This document shows positions 16,910-26,245 of a stretch of DNA of 64,000 nucleotides, one piece after another. Each line of letters starts with the position of its first letter. Position 1 is the stretch's first letter. The notes under the pieces were generated by a model. It was not told where the DNA came from, ran no database searches, and worked only from the letters and a program-made list of their open reading frames with translations. A program made the position numbers and the translations under genes. Origin of the DNA: Rhizobium sp. WYCCWR10014 (lineage in GTDB: Bacteria > Pseudomonadota > Alphaproteobacteria > Rhizobiales > Rhizobiaceae); NCBI RefSeq assembly GCF_001657485.1, contig NZ_LXFU01000037.1, positions 744,001 to 808,000 of the forward strand. Direction: 5' to 3'.

Positions 16910-18265
16910 TCAGGGGAGCTGAACGTTCTTGTAGGTCTGCTGGAAGCGGCGCAGCAGCGTATTGCCGCGTTCGGCAGCGCTGTCGAGCGAAGCCTGGACA
17001 TCGGCATTGTTGACGAAGATTGCCTGCAGACCATTGGCGATTTCGGTGCGGACCTGCAGCAGGCCACCGAGGCGGATGCCCTGCGGAGCCGCATCGCCAG
17101 CCGGAGAAGCGGTCAGGCTCTGAATGGCGAGTTCGCGGCCGGCATAAGGCGCCTTGCCGTAGAAGCCCTGCTTATTCAGATATTCGAAACCGGAGTTGCG
17201 AACCGGGATGTAGCCGGTAACGGTCGACCAGGTAAGAGCTTCTTCCGGCTTTGCGATGAAGTTGAAGAAGGCGGCGGCAGCCTTGTATTCGGCGTCGGAG
17301 TGACCCTGAAGAACCCAGAGCGAAGCGCCGCCGACATAAGAGCTGTGTCGGGTTGCGTCGCCGTAGGTCGGGAGCATGGCAACGTCCCAGTTCATGCCTT
17401 GCTTGGCGGTGCGGCCAACGTTGCCGTGGTCGCCGACCGAGGTCAGGATGACCTGGCAATCGCCAGCGGCAAAGGCTTCGACGAAGGTCTGGCCGACAGC
17501 CTTGTTCTTGATGACGACCAGCTTGTCGTCATACCAGGACTTGAGGTCCTTGATGTAGCTGACGAGAAGCGGGTTCTTGTTGAACACCAGCTCGGCGTCG
17601 AGACCTTCAAAGCCGTTCTTCTTCGTGGCGATCGCTTCGCCGTTTACGGCTTCGAACTGCTCTATGTACTGCCAGACTTCGTTGTTGGAGATGTCAAAGC
17701 CGAGCGGGCAAGCATAGCCTGCATCCTTCAGAGCCTTGAGGTCCTCGCCTGCTTCCTTCCAGGTCGCCGGAGCATGATCCTTGCCGATCTTGGCGAAGGC
17801 GTCCTTGTTCCAGTAGAGAAGAGCGGTCGAGGAGTTGAAGGGGAAGGAGTACATCTCGCCCTTCGATGTCGCGTAATAGCCGGAGATACCGGAGAAGTAG
17901 TCCTTCCAGTCGACGGTATAGCCCATGTCGGTCATCAGCTTGTTGGCCGGGTAGTAGGCGCCGGAGAGCATGATGTCGAGGGTGCCGGCGTCGGAGACCT
18001 GGGCGATGGTCGGCTGCTTGCCGGCGCGGAAGGCAGCAATGGTGTTCTGCAGGGACGCGTCGTAGCTGCCCTGGCTGGTGCAGACGACTTCGTAGTCGGC
18101 CTGCGACTGGTTGAAGCGATCGCACTGCTCCTGGACACGCTTTGCGATGTCACCGGAATTGCCGAACCAGAAGTCAATCTTGGTCTTATCGGCGGCGGCA
18201 GCGGGACCAGCAAGAAACGCTGTAGCGAGAAGGGCGCCAACGGCGCCGAGAAGCTTGGCTTGCAT
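16910..18265 (-). CDS. ugpB: sn-Glycerol-3-phosphate-binding protein UgpB
   Basis: The 451-residue periplasmic receptor has a Sec signal peptide (MQAKLLGAVGALLATAFLAGPAAAA). The mature start is DKTKIDFWFGNSGDIAKRVQEQCDRFN. UgpB-type features include CTSQGSYDASLQNTIAAFRAGKQPTIAQVSDAGTLDIMLSGAYYP near residue 75 and KEAGEDLKALKDAGYACPLGFD. It binds glycerol-3-phosphate in the periplasm and delivers it to UgpAE. The ATG at 18265 gives the signal peptide at the exact N-terminus; the upstream in-frame extension is intergenic. PHO-box-like repeats lie 73-126 bases upstream. Confidence 0.92.
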   Translation of the reverse strand: MQAKLLGAVGALLATAFLAGPAAAADKTKIDFWFGNSGDIAKRVQEQCDRFNQSQADYEVVCTSQGSYDASLQNTIAAFRAGKQPTIAQVSDAGTLDIMLSGAYYPANKLMTDMGYTVDWKDYFSGISGYYATSKGEMYSFPFNSSTALLYWNKDAFAKIGKDHAPATWKEAGEDLKALKDAGYACPLGFDISNNEVWQYIEQFEAVNGEAIATKKNGFEGLDAELVFNKNPLLVSYIKDLKSWYDDKLVVIKNKAVGQTFVEAFAAGDCQVILTSVGDHGNVGRTAKQGMNWDVAMLPTYGDATRHSSYVGGASLWVLQGHSDAEYKAAAAFFNFIAKPEEALTWSTVTGYIPVRNSGFEYLNKQGFYGKAPYAGRELAIQSLTASPAGDAAPQGIRLGGLLQVRTEIANGLQAIFVNNADVQASLDSAAERGNTLLRRFQQTYKNVQLP

Positions 18266-18626
18266 GAGAACCTCGAACGTAAAAGGACGCGCACTTTCAG
18301 CGCACGCCCTATTAGCTGGTTCAAATTGCCGCCGCCAATGAATATTACATGACATGAAATGTTCCAATTCTAGTTGTCACAAAACAGTCATACAATCATT
18401 ATTCGTAACATTTTGAGAAATATTTAGAGTAACTTAGCAGGATTCTCAAATGTATTTGAAATACTATATATTTACATTAAAATAAACACAATTTTAGAAG
18501 GCGTTTAGTGTCTAATTATATTGGAAAAAGGCGTCTTTGTTCGTGCGTCCAGCCGGATTGAAACTTGCAAAAACAGCCGCATTTTGCCGTTGCACTGCTG
18601 TGCAACGCTCGGTTTCAGCCTCAAAA
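18266..18626. other. 361-base AT-rich intergenic region between ugpB and the ROK regulator gene
   Basis: This region is strongly AT-rich from about 18340 to 18540. Apart from the PHO-box-like repeats I see no gene. It should carry the ugp promoter and the 3' end of the ROK transcript, but no clear terminator hairpin with a T-run is visible. Confidence 0.5.
18338..18391 (-). promoter_or_regulatory. Candidate PHO boxes upstream of ugpB
   Basis: On the minus strand, 18355-18338 reads ATGTCATGTAATATTCAT, two heptamers 11 bases apart, related to the PhoB consensus CTGTCAT-N4-CTGTCAT (6/7 and 4/7 matches). On the plus strand, 18374-18391 reads TTGTCACAAAACAGTCAT (5/7 and 6/7), with a third partial heptamer at 18396. 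ugp operons are PhoB-controlled in enteric bacteria and rhizobia, so the location is sensible. The better site is in the orientation opposite to ugpB, which lowers confidence. Confidence 0.45.
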
Positions 18627-19832
18627 TCAAAGGGAATCCTTCAAAATTGCAGCAAAACGCGGGTCGAATGCCCGGCTGATCGGTCCCGCGGCAGCCCCGA
18701 GCGCCACAGACCAGGGATCGGCCATGCCGGACTGCAGGCGCGGCAGCGTCCGGCCACGACGTTCAGCAATCGACGGCAGCAACGGACCGATTGCCGCAAT
18801 CAACCTGTTCACCAGCGCTTCCGGCGCGCTGCCGCAGAGGATCACCGTCTGCGGATCGAACAGCGTCTCGATGAGATGGATGCTCCAGCGCAGGTCCACT
18901 GCCGCTACTTCGACCCAGGCGTCGATGCTTTGATCGCCCCTCAAGGCAAGGTCGTTGATCCGTGCATAAAGGCCGGGCTCGGCGGGGTCGACCGACAGAT
19001 GCTGATAGAGCGAGGCGAGCGAGGCGCGATGTTCGAGCGGCGTCGATTTGCCGTCGGCAAACAACAGCGCCATGCCGATCTCGCCGGCATTGCCGTTGGT
19101 GCCGCGGTAGAGCTCGCCGTTCAGAATGAGGCCGGCGCCGATGCCATAGCCGACGAAGAGGCAGACGGCGTGGTCGAGGCCATGGGCAGCTCCCACCATG
19201 CGCTCGGCGGTCGCCGCCGCTGCCGCATCGTTCTGCAGGCCGACATCGAGCCCGGTGCCGGCGGTCAGCGTTTCCAACAACGGAAATTTTTGCCACGCCT
19301 CCATCATCCACGGATCGTCGCCGCTGCCGGCGACCCCGAAGGGCCCGGGCATCGCAGCGCCGAGGCCGACCAGCCGCGTTTCCGATTGCTCAACGATCCC
19401 GGCAAGCTTTGAGCGTATGCCGGCGACGAGATCGAGGATGACCTTCGTCCCGTTCGACGGACCTCCGGGCGGGAGGCCGGCCTCATCACGCACGAGAACG
19501 CTGCCGACGAGATCGACGGCTACCGCCCGCGTCACATGCCGGTCGATCTGCAGGCCGATCGCAAAGGCGCCTTCGGGCACTAGGCCGTAGGGCGTCGAGG
19601 GCTGGCCCCTGCCCCTCCTCACCGCCTCTTGCGAACTGACGAGACCGTCGCGCTCGAGTTCCTCGATGATATTGGACACCGTCTGCTTGGTCAGCCGCGT
19701 CGCCCGTGCCAGATCGGCTCGTGAAAGCGCACCGTTGATCCTCAAGGCATCGATCATCACGCGCCGGTTATGCGCGCTGGTGCCTTCGTGATTGGTGCCG
19801 CTCTTGGCCCGGATCGGGCGGCTGTCATTCAT
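18627..19832 (-). CDS. ROK-family transcriptional regulator
   Basis: The 401-residue protein has an N-terminal winged helix (RRVMIDALRINGALSRADLARATRLTKQTVSNIIEELERDGLV, about residues 22-65) and a C-terminal ROK ATPase-like domain. The ROK signature is only partly kept: GYGIGAGLILNGELYRGTNGNAGEIGMA is present, but the CxCGxxGC zinc motif that usually follows is missing (LFADGKSTPLEHRASLASLY). The protein is probably a sugar-responsive repressor, not a kinase. It diverges from the operon at 20056, with a perfect palindrome between them. ATG at 19832 has GAGGG 10 bases upstream; TTG at 19838 is an alternative. Confidence 0.88.
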   Translation of the reverse strand: MNDSRPIRAKSGTNHEGTSAHNRRVMIDALRINGALSRADLARATRLTKQTVSNIIEELERDGLVSSQEAVRRGRGQPSTPYGLVPEGAFAIGLQIDRHVTRAVAVDLVGSVLVRDEAGLPPGGPSNGTKVILDLVAGIRSKLAGIVEQSETRLVGLGAAMPGPFGVAGSGDDPWMMEAWQKFPLLETLTAGTGLDVGLQNDAAAAATAERMVGAAHGLDHAVCLFVGYGIGAGLILNGELYRGTNGNAGEIGMALLFADGKSTPLEHRASLASLYQHLSVDPAEPGLYARINDLALRGDQSIDAWVEVAAVDLRWSIHLIETLFDPQTVILCGSAPEALVNRLIAAIGPLLPSIAERRGRTLPRLQSGMADPWSVALGAAAGPISRAFDPRFAAILKDSL

Positions 19833-19874
19833 GTGCAATTCCCTCTTGACTCCAATAGAATGTTGAAGAAGTAA

Positions 19875-19895
19875 TAAGTCAAGACACTTGACTTA
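19875..19895. promoter_or_regulatory. Perfect palindrome in the divergent promoter, likely ROK operator
   Basis: TAAGTCAAG (19875-19883) and CTTGACTTA (19887-19895) are perfect inverted repeats with a 3-base spacer. A further half-site CTTGACT occurs at 19845-19851, near the regulator start. The embedded TTGACT on both strands could double as a -35 box. The spot between regulator and operon suggests repression of both directions. Confidence 0.6.
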
Positions 19896-20055
19896 ATGAG
19901 GAACCGGAGAGTTCCAGGGAACGCAGGAGGGCGGCAACGGCTCCGACGACGCTCCGAGACGACGAACCGGCACGCTTTCCGCGCGTGCCCTCTCGAACAC
20001 CGATGGCGGAGGACCGCCCTCGGCAATGCGTAAATGTCAAAAACTGGAGGCTGCA

Positions 20056-21294
20056 ATGCTGAAATCCTTTAACAAGACGCTTCTGGGTGCGGCCTTGATC
20101 GGCGCATCCCTTGCACCGCATGCTTTCGCCGAAACGACGCTGAACGCGCTTTTCATGGCGCAGGCCGCCTATAGCGAGGCCGATGTGCGCGCCATGACCG
20201 ACGCCTTCGCAAAGGCGAACCCCGATATCAAGGTCAATCTCGAATTCGTTCCCTATGAAGGCCTGCACGACAAAACGGTGCTGGCGCAGGGTTCCGGCGG
20301 TGGTTATGACGTCGTCCTCTTCGACGTCATCTGGCCGGCCGAATACGCCACCAACAAGGTGCTGGTCGACGTCTCCTCTCGCGTCACCGACGAGATGAAG
20401 AAAGGCGTGCTGCCGGGCGCCTGGACCACTGTGCAATATGATAGCAAATATTACGGCATGCCGTGGATCCTCGACACCAAATACCTGTTCTACAACAAGG
20501 AAATCCTCGAAAAAGCCGGCATCAAGACCCCACCCAAGACCTGGGACGAACTGACCGAACAGGCAAAGACGATCAAGGACAAGGGCCTGCTCGCCACGCC
20601 GATCGCCTGGAGCTGGTCGCAAGCCGAAGCCGCGATCTGCGACTACACCACGCTCGTCAGCGCTTATGGCGGCGATTTCCTGAAGGACGGCAAGCCGGCC
20701 TTCCAGACCGGCGGCGGCCTCGATGCGCTGAAATACATGGTCTCCAGCTACTCCTCGGGCCTGACCAATCCGAATTCCAAGGAATTCCTGGAAGAGGACG
20801 TCCGCAAGGTCTTCGAAAACGGCGATGCCGCCTTCGCGCTGAACTGGACCTACATGTACAACATGGCCAACAATCCGAAGGACAGCAAGGTCGCAGGCAA
20901 GGTTGGTGTCGTGCCGGCGCCGGGTGTTGCCGGCAAGAGCGAGGCTTCGGCCGTCAACGGCTCGATGGGCCTCGGCATCACCTCGGCCAGCAAGCATCCA
21001 GATGAGGCCTGGAAATACATCACCTTCATGACCTCGCAGGCGACGCAGAATGCCTATGCCAAGCTCAGCCTGCCGATCTGGGCCTCCTCCTATGAGGATC
21101 CTGATGTCACCAAGGGCCAGGAAGAGCTGATCTCCGCTGCCAAGATCGGCCTTGCTGCGATGTATCCGCGTCCGACGACGCCGAAGTATCAGGAGCTCTC
21201 GACCGCGCTGCAGCAGGCGATCCAGGAATCGCTGCTCGGCCAGTCCTCTCCCGAGGACGCGCTGAAGTCGGCCGCCGACAATAGCGGCCTCTGA
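20056..21294 (+). CDS. Sugar ABC transporter substrate-binding protein (CUT1-type, family 1)
   Basis: The 412-residue periplasmic receptor starts with a Sec signal peptide (MLKSFNKTLLGAALIGASLAPHAFA). It has the SBP family 1 layout: TDAFAKANPDIKVNLEFVPYEGLHDK, YDVVLFDVIWPAEY, the CUT1 cleft region YYGMPWILDTKYLFYNKEIL, and a PKTWDELTEQAKTIK segment. The ATG at 20056 has GGAGG nine bases upstream. It is the first gene of a six-gene operon under the ROK regulator. The neighbours suggest a phosphorylatable sugar derivative such as an Amadori compound as ligand, but the sequence alone does not show it. Confidence 0.9.
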   Translation: MLKSFNKTLLGAALIGASLAPHAFAETTLNALFMAQAAYSEADVRAMTDAFAKANPDIKVNLEFVPYEGLHDKTVLAQGSGGGYDVVLFDVIWPAEYATNKVLVDVSSRVTDEMKKGVLPGAWTTVQYDSKYYGMPWILDTKYLFYNKEILEKAGIKTPPKTWDELTEQAKTIKDKGLLATPIAWSWSQAEAAICDYTTLVSAYGGDFLKDGKPAFQTGGGLDALKYMVSSYSSGLTNPNSKEFLEEDVRKVFENGDAAFALNWTYMYNMANNPKDSKVAGKVGVVPAPGVAGKSEASAVNGSMGLGITSASKHPDEAWKYITFMTSQATQNAYAKLSLPIWASSYEDPDVTKGQEELISAAKIGLAAMYPRPTTPKYQELSTALQQAIQESLLGQSSPEDALKSAADNSGL

Positions 21295-21305
21295 TCAAGC
21301 ATGAA

Positions 21306-21336
21306 GACCCGGGCGGCGCCTGCCGTCGCCCGGTCT
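21306..21336 (+). repeat. Intercistronic hairpin after the binding-protein gene
   Basis: CCGGGCG and CGCCCGG, extended by GA/TC, form a hairpin about 15 bases beyond the stop codon. There is no T-run. It is probably an mRNA-stabilising stem that favours the binding protein over the permeases. Confidence 0.4.
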
Positions 21337-21367
21337 CCAAAATCTATAATGAAGAAGGGTCGCCTTG

Positions 21368-22252
21368 ATGTCGGGCACTTGGCTGACAACCCGCGCGTGG
21401 CTTTTGATGCTGCCGCTTCTCGTGGTCATGATTTCAGTCATTGGCTGGCCTCTGATCGATACCGTCGGCCTCTCCTTCACCGATGCCAAGCTCGTCGGCA
21501 CCGAAGGAAACTTCGTCGGCATCGACAATTACGCGAAGATGATCTCCGGCTCGAATTTCCAGCGCACGCTCATCACCACCGCATGGTTCGCGATCATCTC
21601 GGTCGCCGCCGAAATGGTGATCGGCGTTCTGGCAGCCCTGCTGCTGAACCAGCAGTTTCGCGGCCGCACCGCGCTTCGCGCTCTGATGATCCTGCCCTGG
21701 GCTCTGCCGACCGTTGTCAACGCCACGCTCTGGCGGCTGATCTACAATCCGGAGTATGGTGCGCTGAACGCCGCGCTGACCCAACTCGGCCTGCTGGACG
21801 CCTACCGCTCCTGGCTCGGAGAACCAGGCACGGCGCTGGCGGCCCTGATCGTCGCCGATTGCTGGAAGAATTTCCCGCTGGTGGCGCTGATCGCGCTGGC
21901 CGCACTCCAGGCCGTGCCGCGCGACATCACCGCCGCCTCACTGGTCGACGGCGCCGGCGCTTTCGCCCGCTTCCGCTTCGTCATCCTGCCCTATCTCGCC
22001 GGCCCGCTGATGGTGGCGCTGGTGCTGCGCACGATCGAGGCCTTCAAGGTGTTCGACATCATCTGGGTGATGACCCGCGGCGGCCCGGCCAACAGCACGC
22101 GCACACTCTCGATCCTGGTCTATCAGGAAGCCTTCTCCTTCCAGCGGGCAGGCTCGGGCGCCTCGCTGGCATTGATCGTCACGCTGCTGGTGACGCTGCT
22201 TGCCGCCGGCTATGCCGCTCTGGTGCGCAAGACGGCGGGGAGTGCGGCCTGA
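21368..22252 (+). CDS. Sugar ABC transporter permease (CUT1, MalF-like)
   Basis: The 294-residue membrane protein begins MSGTWLTTRAWLLMLPLLVVMISVIGWPL. It has six predicted helices, the region LSFTDAKLVGTEGNFVGIDNYAKMI after helix 1, and an EAA loop PRDITAASLVDGAGAFARFRFVILPYL. The segment IIWVMTRGGPANSTRTLSILVYQEAF is typical of MalF/UgpA-type permeases. The stop overlaps the start of the next permease by one base, so they are translationally coupled. TTG at 21365 is an alternative start. Confidence 0.9.
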   Translation: MSGTWLTTRAWLLMLPLLVVMISVIGWPLIDTVGLSFTDAKLVGTEGNFVGIDNYAKMISGSNFQRTLITTAWFAIISVAAEMVIGVLAALLLNQQFRGRTALRALMILPWALPTVVNATLWRLIYNPEYGALNAALTQLGLLDAYRSWLGEPGTALAALIVADCWKNFPLVALIALAALQAVPRDITAASLVDGAGAFARFRFVILPYLAGPLMVALVLRTIEAFKVFDIIWVMTRGGPANSTRTLSILVYQEAFSFQRAGSGASLALIVTLLVTLLAAGYAALVRKTAGSAA

Positions 22253-23097
22253 TGGAACGCCAAAGCCCGCTCTTTTCCGTCTTCATTCACCTCTGCGCAT
22301 TGCTGCTTGCCGCCGTCATCCTGGCGCCGATCCTCTGGCTGTTCATCATGAGCATCTCGCCGGCCGCCGACCTTGCGGCAAAGCCGCTGCGCTGGTGGCC
22401 GCAGACGGCGGATTTCTCGCGCTACGGCGTACTGCTCTCGACGCTCGAAAACAGCGCCGGCGCCGCCTTCACCTCGTCGCTGCGCAACAGCATCGAAGTG
22501 GCGGGCATGGCGACGATCGCCGCCATCGCGCTCGCCATTCCGGCCGGCTGGGCTGTGTCGCGCACGCCGTCCGTCGGCTGGTCGCTGTCGATGGTGATCG
22601 CCACCTACATGCTGCCGCCGGTGGCGCTCGCCGTGCCGCTCTATATGGGGCTTTCCCATCTCGGCATGCTGAACAACGTCTTCGGCCTCGCCCTCGTCTA
22701 CCTCACCATCCTTGCGCCCTTCACCACCTGGCTGATGAAGTCGGGTTTCGATTCCATCCCGCGCGAAATCGAATCTGCCGCGATGATCGACGGCGCCGGC
22801 CTGTTCCAGACGCTCAGAATCATCACGCTGCCGCTGGCCGCCCCCGTGGTGGCGACGTCAAGCCTCTTTGCCTTCCTGCTTGCCTGGGACGAATTCTTCT
22901 ATGCGCTGCTCTTCACGTCGGACCAGCGCGCCAAGACGCTGACCGTCGCCATTGCCGATCTCGCCGGCGGCCGCGTTTCCGATTACGGACTGATCGCGAC
23001 GGCAGGCGTGCTCGCCGCCCTGCCTCCGGTGCTGATCGGTCTCGTCATGCAACGCGCCCTGATTTCGGGGCTCACCAGCGGCGGCGTCAAGGGATGA
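22252..23097 (+). CDS. Sugar ABC transporter permease (CUT1, MalG-like)
   Basis: The 281-residue product starts MERQSPLFSVFIHLCALLLAAVILAPILWLFIMS. The EAA loop is PREIESAAMIDGAGLFQTLRIITLPLAAPV, followed by SLFAFLLAWDEFFYALLFTSD as in MalG relatives. The ATG at 22252 overlaps the stop of the preceding permease (TGATG). The reading frame is open further upstream, but that part is out of frame with respect to the MalF-like gene and has no permease character. Confidence 0.9.
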   Translation: MERQSPLFSVFIHLCALLLAAVILAPILWLFIMSISPAADLAAKPLRWWPQTADFSRYGVLLSTLENSAGAAFTSSLRNSIEVAGMATIAAIALAIPAGWAVSRTPSVGWSLSMVIATYMLPPVALAVPLYMGLSHLGMLNNVFGLALVYLTILAPFTTWLMKSGFDSIPREIESAAMIDGAGLFQTLRIITLPLAAPVVATSSLFAFLLAWDEFFYALLFTSDQRAKTLTVAIADLAGGRVSDYGLIATAGVLAALPPVLIGLVMQRALISGLTSGGVKG

Positions 23098-24116
23098 ACA
23101 TGACAATAGAAAGACCCCGGCCGGCCGGACTTGCCGCAATCGATCGCGAAATGGCGCTCCAGCATGCCGACGCGATCGCCTCCTATGAAGCGGCCAAGCT
23201 GATGGCCGTCAGGGCCGCTGCCTCGCTAAAAAAGACCGGCAGGCTGCTGCTCATCGGCATGGGCGGCTCGCATGCCGTCAACCGCGCCGTCGAGCCGCTC
23301 TACCGTGCCCTCGGCATCGATGCAGTCGCCTTGCCACTATCCGAACAGCTCGGCCAGCCGCTGCCGATCGCCGGCAAGACAATCTTCGTCACCTCGCAAT
23401 CCGGCGAAAGCGCCGAAGTCGTGCGCTGGTTCAACGAGACCGGCGGCACGGAGGAGACCTTCGGCCTCACACTCGAGGGCAGCTCCTTCCTCGCAAGAAC
23501 AGCCCCCTCGCTGGTGGGCAGCGGCGGCACCGAGCTAGCCTTCGCCGCGACCCGCAGCCTGACGGTGACTTTCGCCTTGCATCTGGCGATCCTTTCCGCC
23601 CTCGGCGAAGATCCTGACACCGCACTTGCCGCCCTCAAGGCGCCGGAAGATCATGACATCGCCGCCGCTCTCTCTGCGCTCGAAAACGTCGCGACCGTCG
23701 TCACCTCAGGCCGCCGGCTGCAGGGTATCGCCGAGGCGCTCGCGCTTGGATTGACCGAGCTGTCGCGCCGTCCCTGCTTCTCGCTCGAAGGCGGCCAGCT
23801 GCGCCACGGTCCGATGGAGATGTTGGGGCCGGAGATCGGCGTCGTGCTGTTCCGCGGCCTGGACGAAACCGCCGACCTGGTGACGGCAATGGCGATGTCC
23901 GCCGTCGAGACTGGCGCTCCGGTCATCCTCTTCGACGCATCCGGGCAAGCGCCGGTCGCTGGCGCGGTGACGATCCACTTTGCGCCTGCAACCGGTCTTG
24001 CCGCGATCTTCGCCATGCTGCCGGTCGCCCAGCGGCTGATGATCGCCTTTGCCGATGCCCGTGTGGAGAATGCGGGAACGCCGGTTCGATCCACCAAAAT
24101 CACCCGGAGCGAATGA
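23094..24116 (+). CDS. SIS-domain sugar isomerase/deglycase (GlmS C-terminal-like, FrlB/SocD-like by context)
   Basis: The 340-residue protein consists of two SIS domains. SIS1 (about 40-150) has LLLIGMGGSHAVNRAV and IFVTSQSGESAEVVRWF, the phosphosugar-binding Ser/Thr loop. SIS2 (about 190-335) has TSGRRLQGIAEALALGLTELSRRPCFSLEGGQLRHGPMEML, equivalent to the GlmS ELKHGP motif. There is no glutaminase domain, so it is not GlmS. FrlB-type fructosamine-6-phosphate deglycases and AgaS-type aminosugar isomerases share this architecture. The neighbouring PfkB kinase and CUT1 importer match Frl operons. The ATG overlaps the permease stop (ATGA). Confidence 0.8.
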   Translation: MNMTIERPRPAGLAAIDREMALQHADAIASYEAAKLMAVRAAASLKKTGRLLLIGMGGSHAVNRAVEPLYRALGIDAVALPLSEQLGQPLPIAGKTIFVTSQSGESAEVVRWFNETGGTEETFGLTLEGSSFLARTAPSLVGSGGTELAFAATRSLTVTFALHLAILSALGEDPDTALAALKAPEDHDIAAALSALENVATVVTSGRRLQGIAEALALGLTELSRRPCFSLEGGQLRHGPMEMLGPEIGVVLFRGLDETADLVTAMAMSAVETGAPVILFDASGQAPVAGAVTIHFAPATGLAAIFAMLPVAQRLMIAFADARVENAGTPVRSTKITRSE

Positions 24117-25042
24117 ATGCGGCCGCTTGCAGTCATCGGCAACGTCAATGTCGACCTGATCCTTGGCCCGGCCGCCCCCTGGCCGAAGGCCGGGACGGAA
24201 ATCATCGTCGACCATGACGAGTTGCGCGTCGGCGGAGCCGCCGGCAACAGCGCGCTCGCCTGGCAAGCGCTCGGCGTCGAATTCGAGATCGCTGCCAATA
24301 TTGGCAGTGATCAGTTCGGCCGCTGGCTGAGCAAAGCCTTCGGCCACCGTTCCGACAATTGGCCCGTACGTCCTGAGAAAACGACGCTCTCCGTCGGCAT
24401 CACCCATCCGGACGGCGAGCGCACCTTCTTCACGACGAGGGGGCACCTGCCGCGTTTCAGCCTGGCAGATGTCTTCGCCGTCATCGAAGGCGCAAGACTG
24501 CAGGGCGGCTACGCGCTTCTTTGCGGCTCGTTCCTGACCGACGATCTGACAGAAGAATACGGCAAGTTCTTCGATTGGGCCGACAGCAATCGCATCACCG
24601 TCGCGCTCGATACCGGTTGGCCGCTCGACGGCTGGACAGGCGAGAATTGCGCAGCGACACGCGCCTGGCTCTCCCGCAGCGGTGTCGCGCTGCTGAACGA
24701 GGTCGAATCGACGACGCTTGCCGGCATCGCCGATCCGATCGAGGCCGCGCGTCACATCAAATCGCATATGCCGACGGGTGCGATCGTCGTCGTCAAACGC
24801 GGCCCGGACGGCGCTCTCGCGATCGGGCCGGACGGCAGCTTGGTTTCGGTGGCAGCGCCCGTTGTCGAAGTCGTCGATACGATCGGCGCCGGCGATGTCT
24901 TCAACGCCGCCTTCCTCGCCGCGCTCGCAAGCGATGAACCGCTGATGTCTTGCCTGGAGGCGGGAACCGCAGTCGCCTCGCGCGCCATCTCGACCCTTCC
25001 CCGCAACTATGGCGGCCCGACATCTCTTCAGGAGCCCTTGCG

Positions 25043-25046
<4 letters not shown>
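24117..25046 (+). CDS. PfkB-family carbohydrate kinase
   Basis: The 309-residue ribokinase-fold kinase has the N-terminal signature RVGGAAGNSALAWQALGVEFE and the C-terminal PfkB signature DTIGAGDVFNAAFLAAL with the catalytic base D260. It also has VVVKRGPDGALAI. It should phosphorylate a sugar or sugar derivative with ATP in the cytoplasm. The start codon directly follows the stop of the SIS gene, so kinase and SIS enzyme are likely made in step. In Frl systems the kinase (FrlD) phosphorylates the imported fructosamine and the SIS deglycase then cleaves it. The substrate here remains inferred. Confidence 0.88.
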
Positions 25047-26115
<1,069 letters not shown>

Positions 26116-26116
<1 letters not shown>

Positions 26117-26219
26117 AGCATGATGCCGAAAAGTGTGATCGGTTTTCGGACGAAATCATGCGTAAAAACAAGGACCTAAAGCGCGAGGGCGAATCTGAAA
26201 GATCGCGACGCGCTTTAGC
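26116..26219. repeat. Rhizobial short intergenic palindromic repeat, copy 2 (RIME-like)
   Basis: GCATGATGCCGAAAAGTGTG with CGGTTTTCGGACGAAATCAT forms the first inverted repeat. TAAAGCGCGAG and CGACGCGCTTTA form the second. It starts exactly at the stop codon of the ATPase gene and may serve as transcript end. Full-length alignment with 16713-16813 is clear. Confidence 0.6.
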
Positions 26220-26245
26220 GACGGAACGGCTATCCCCTCAATTGT

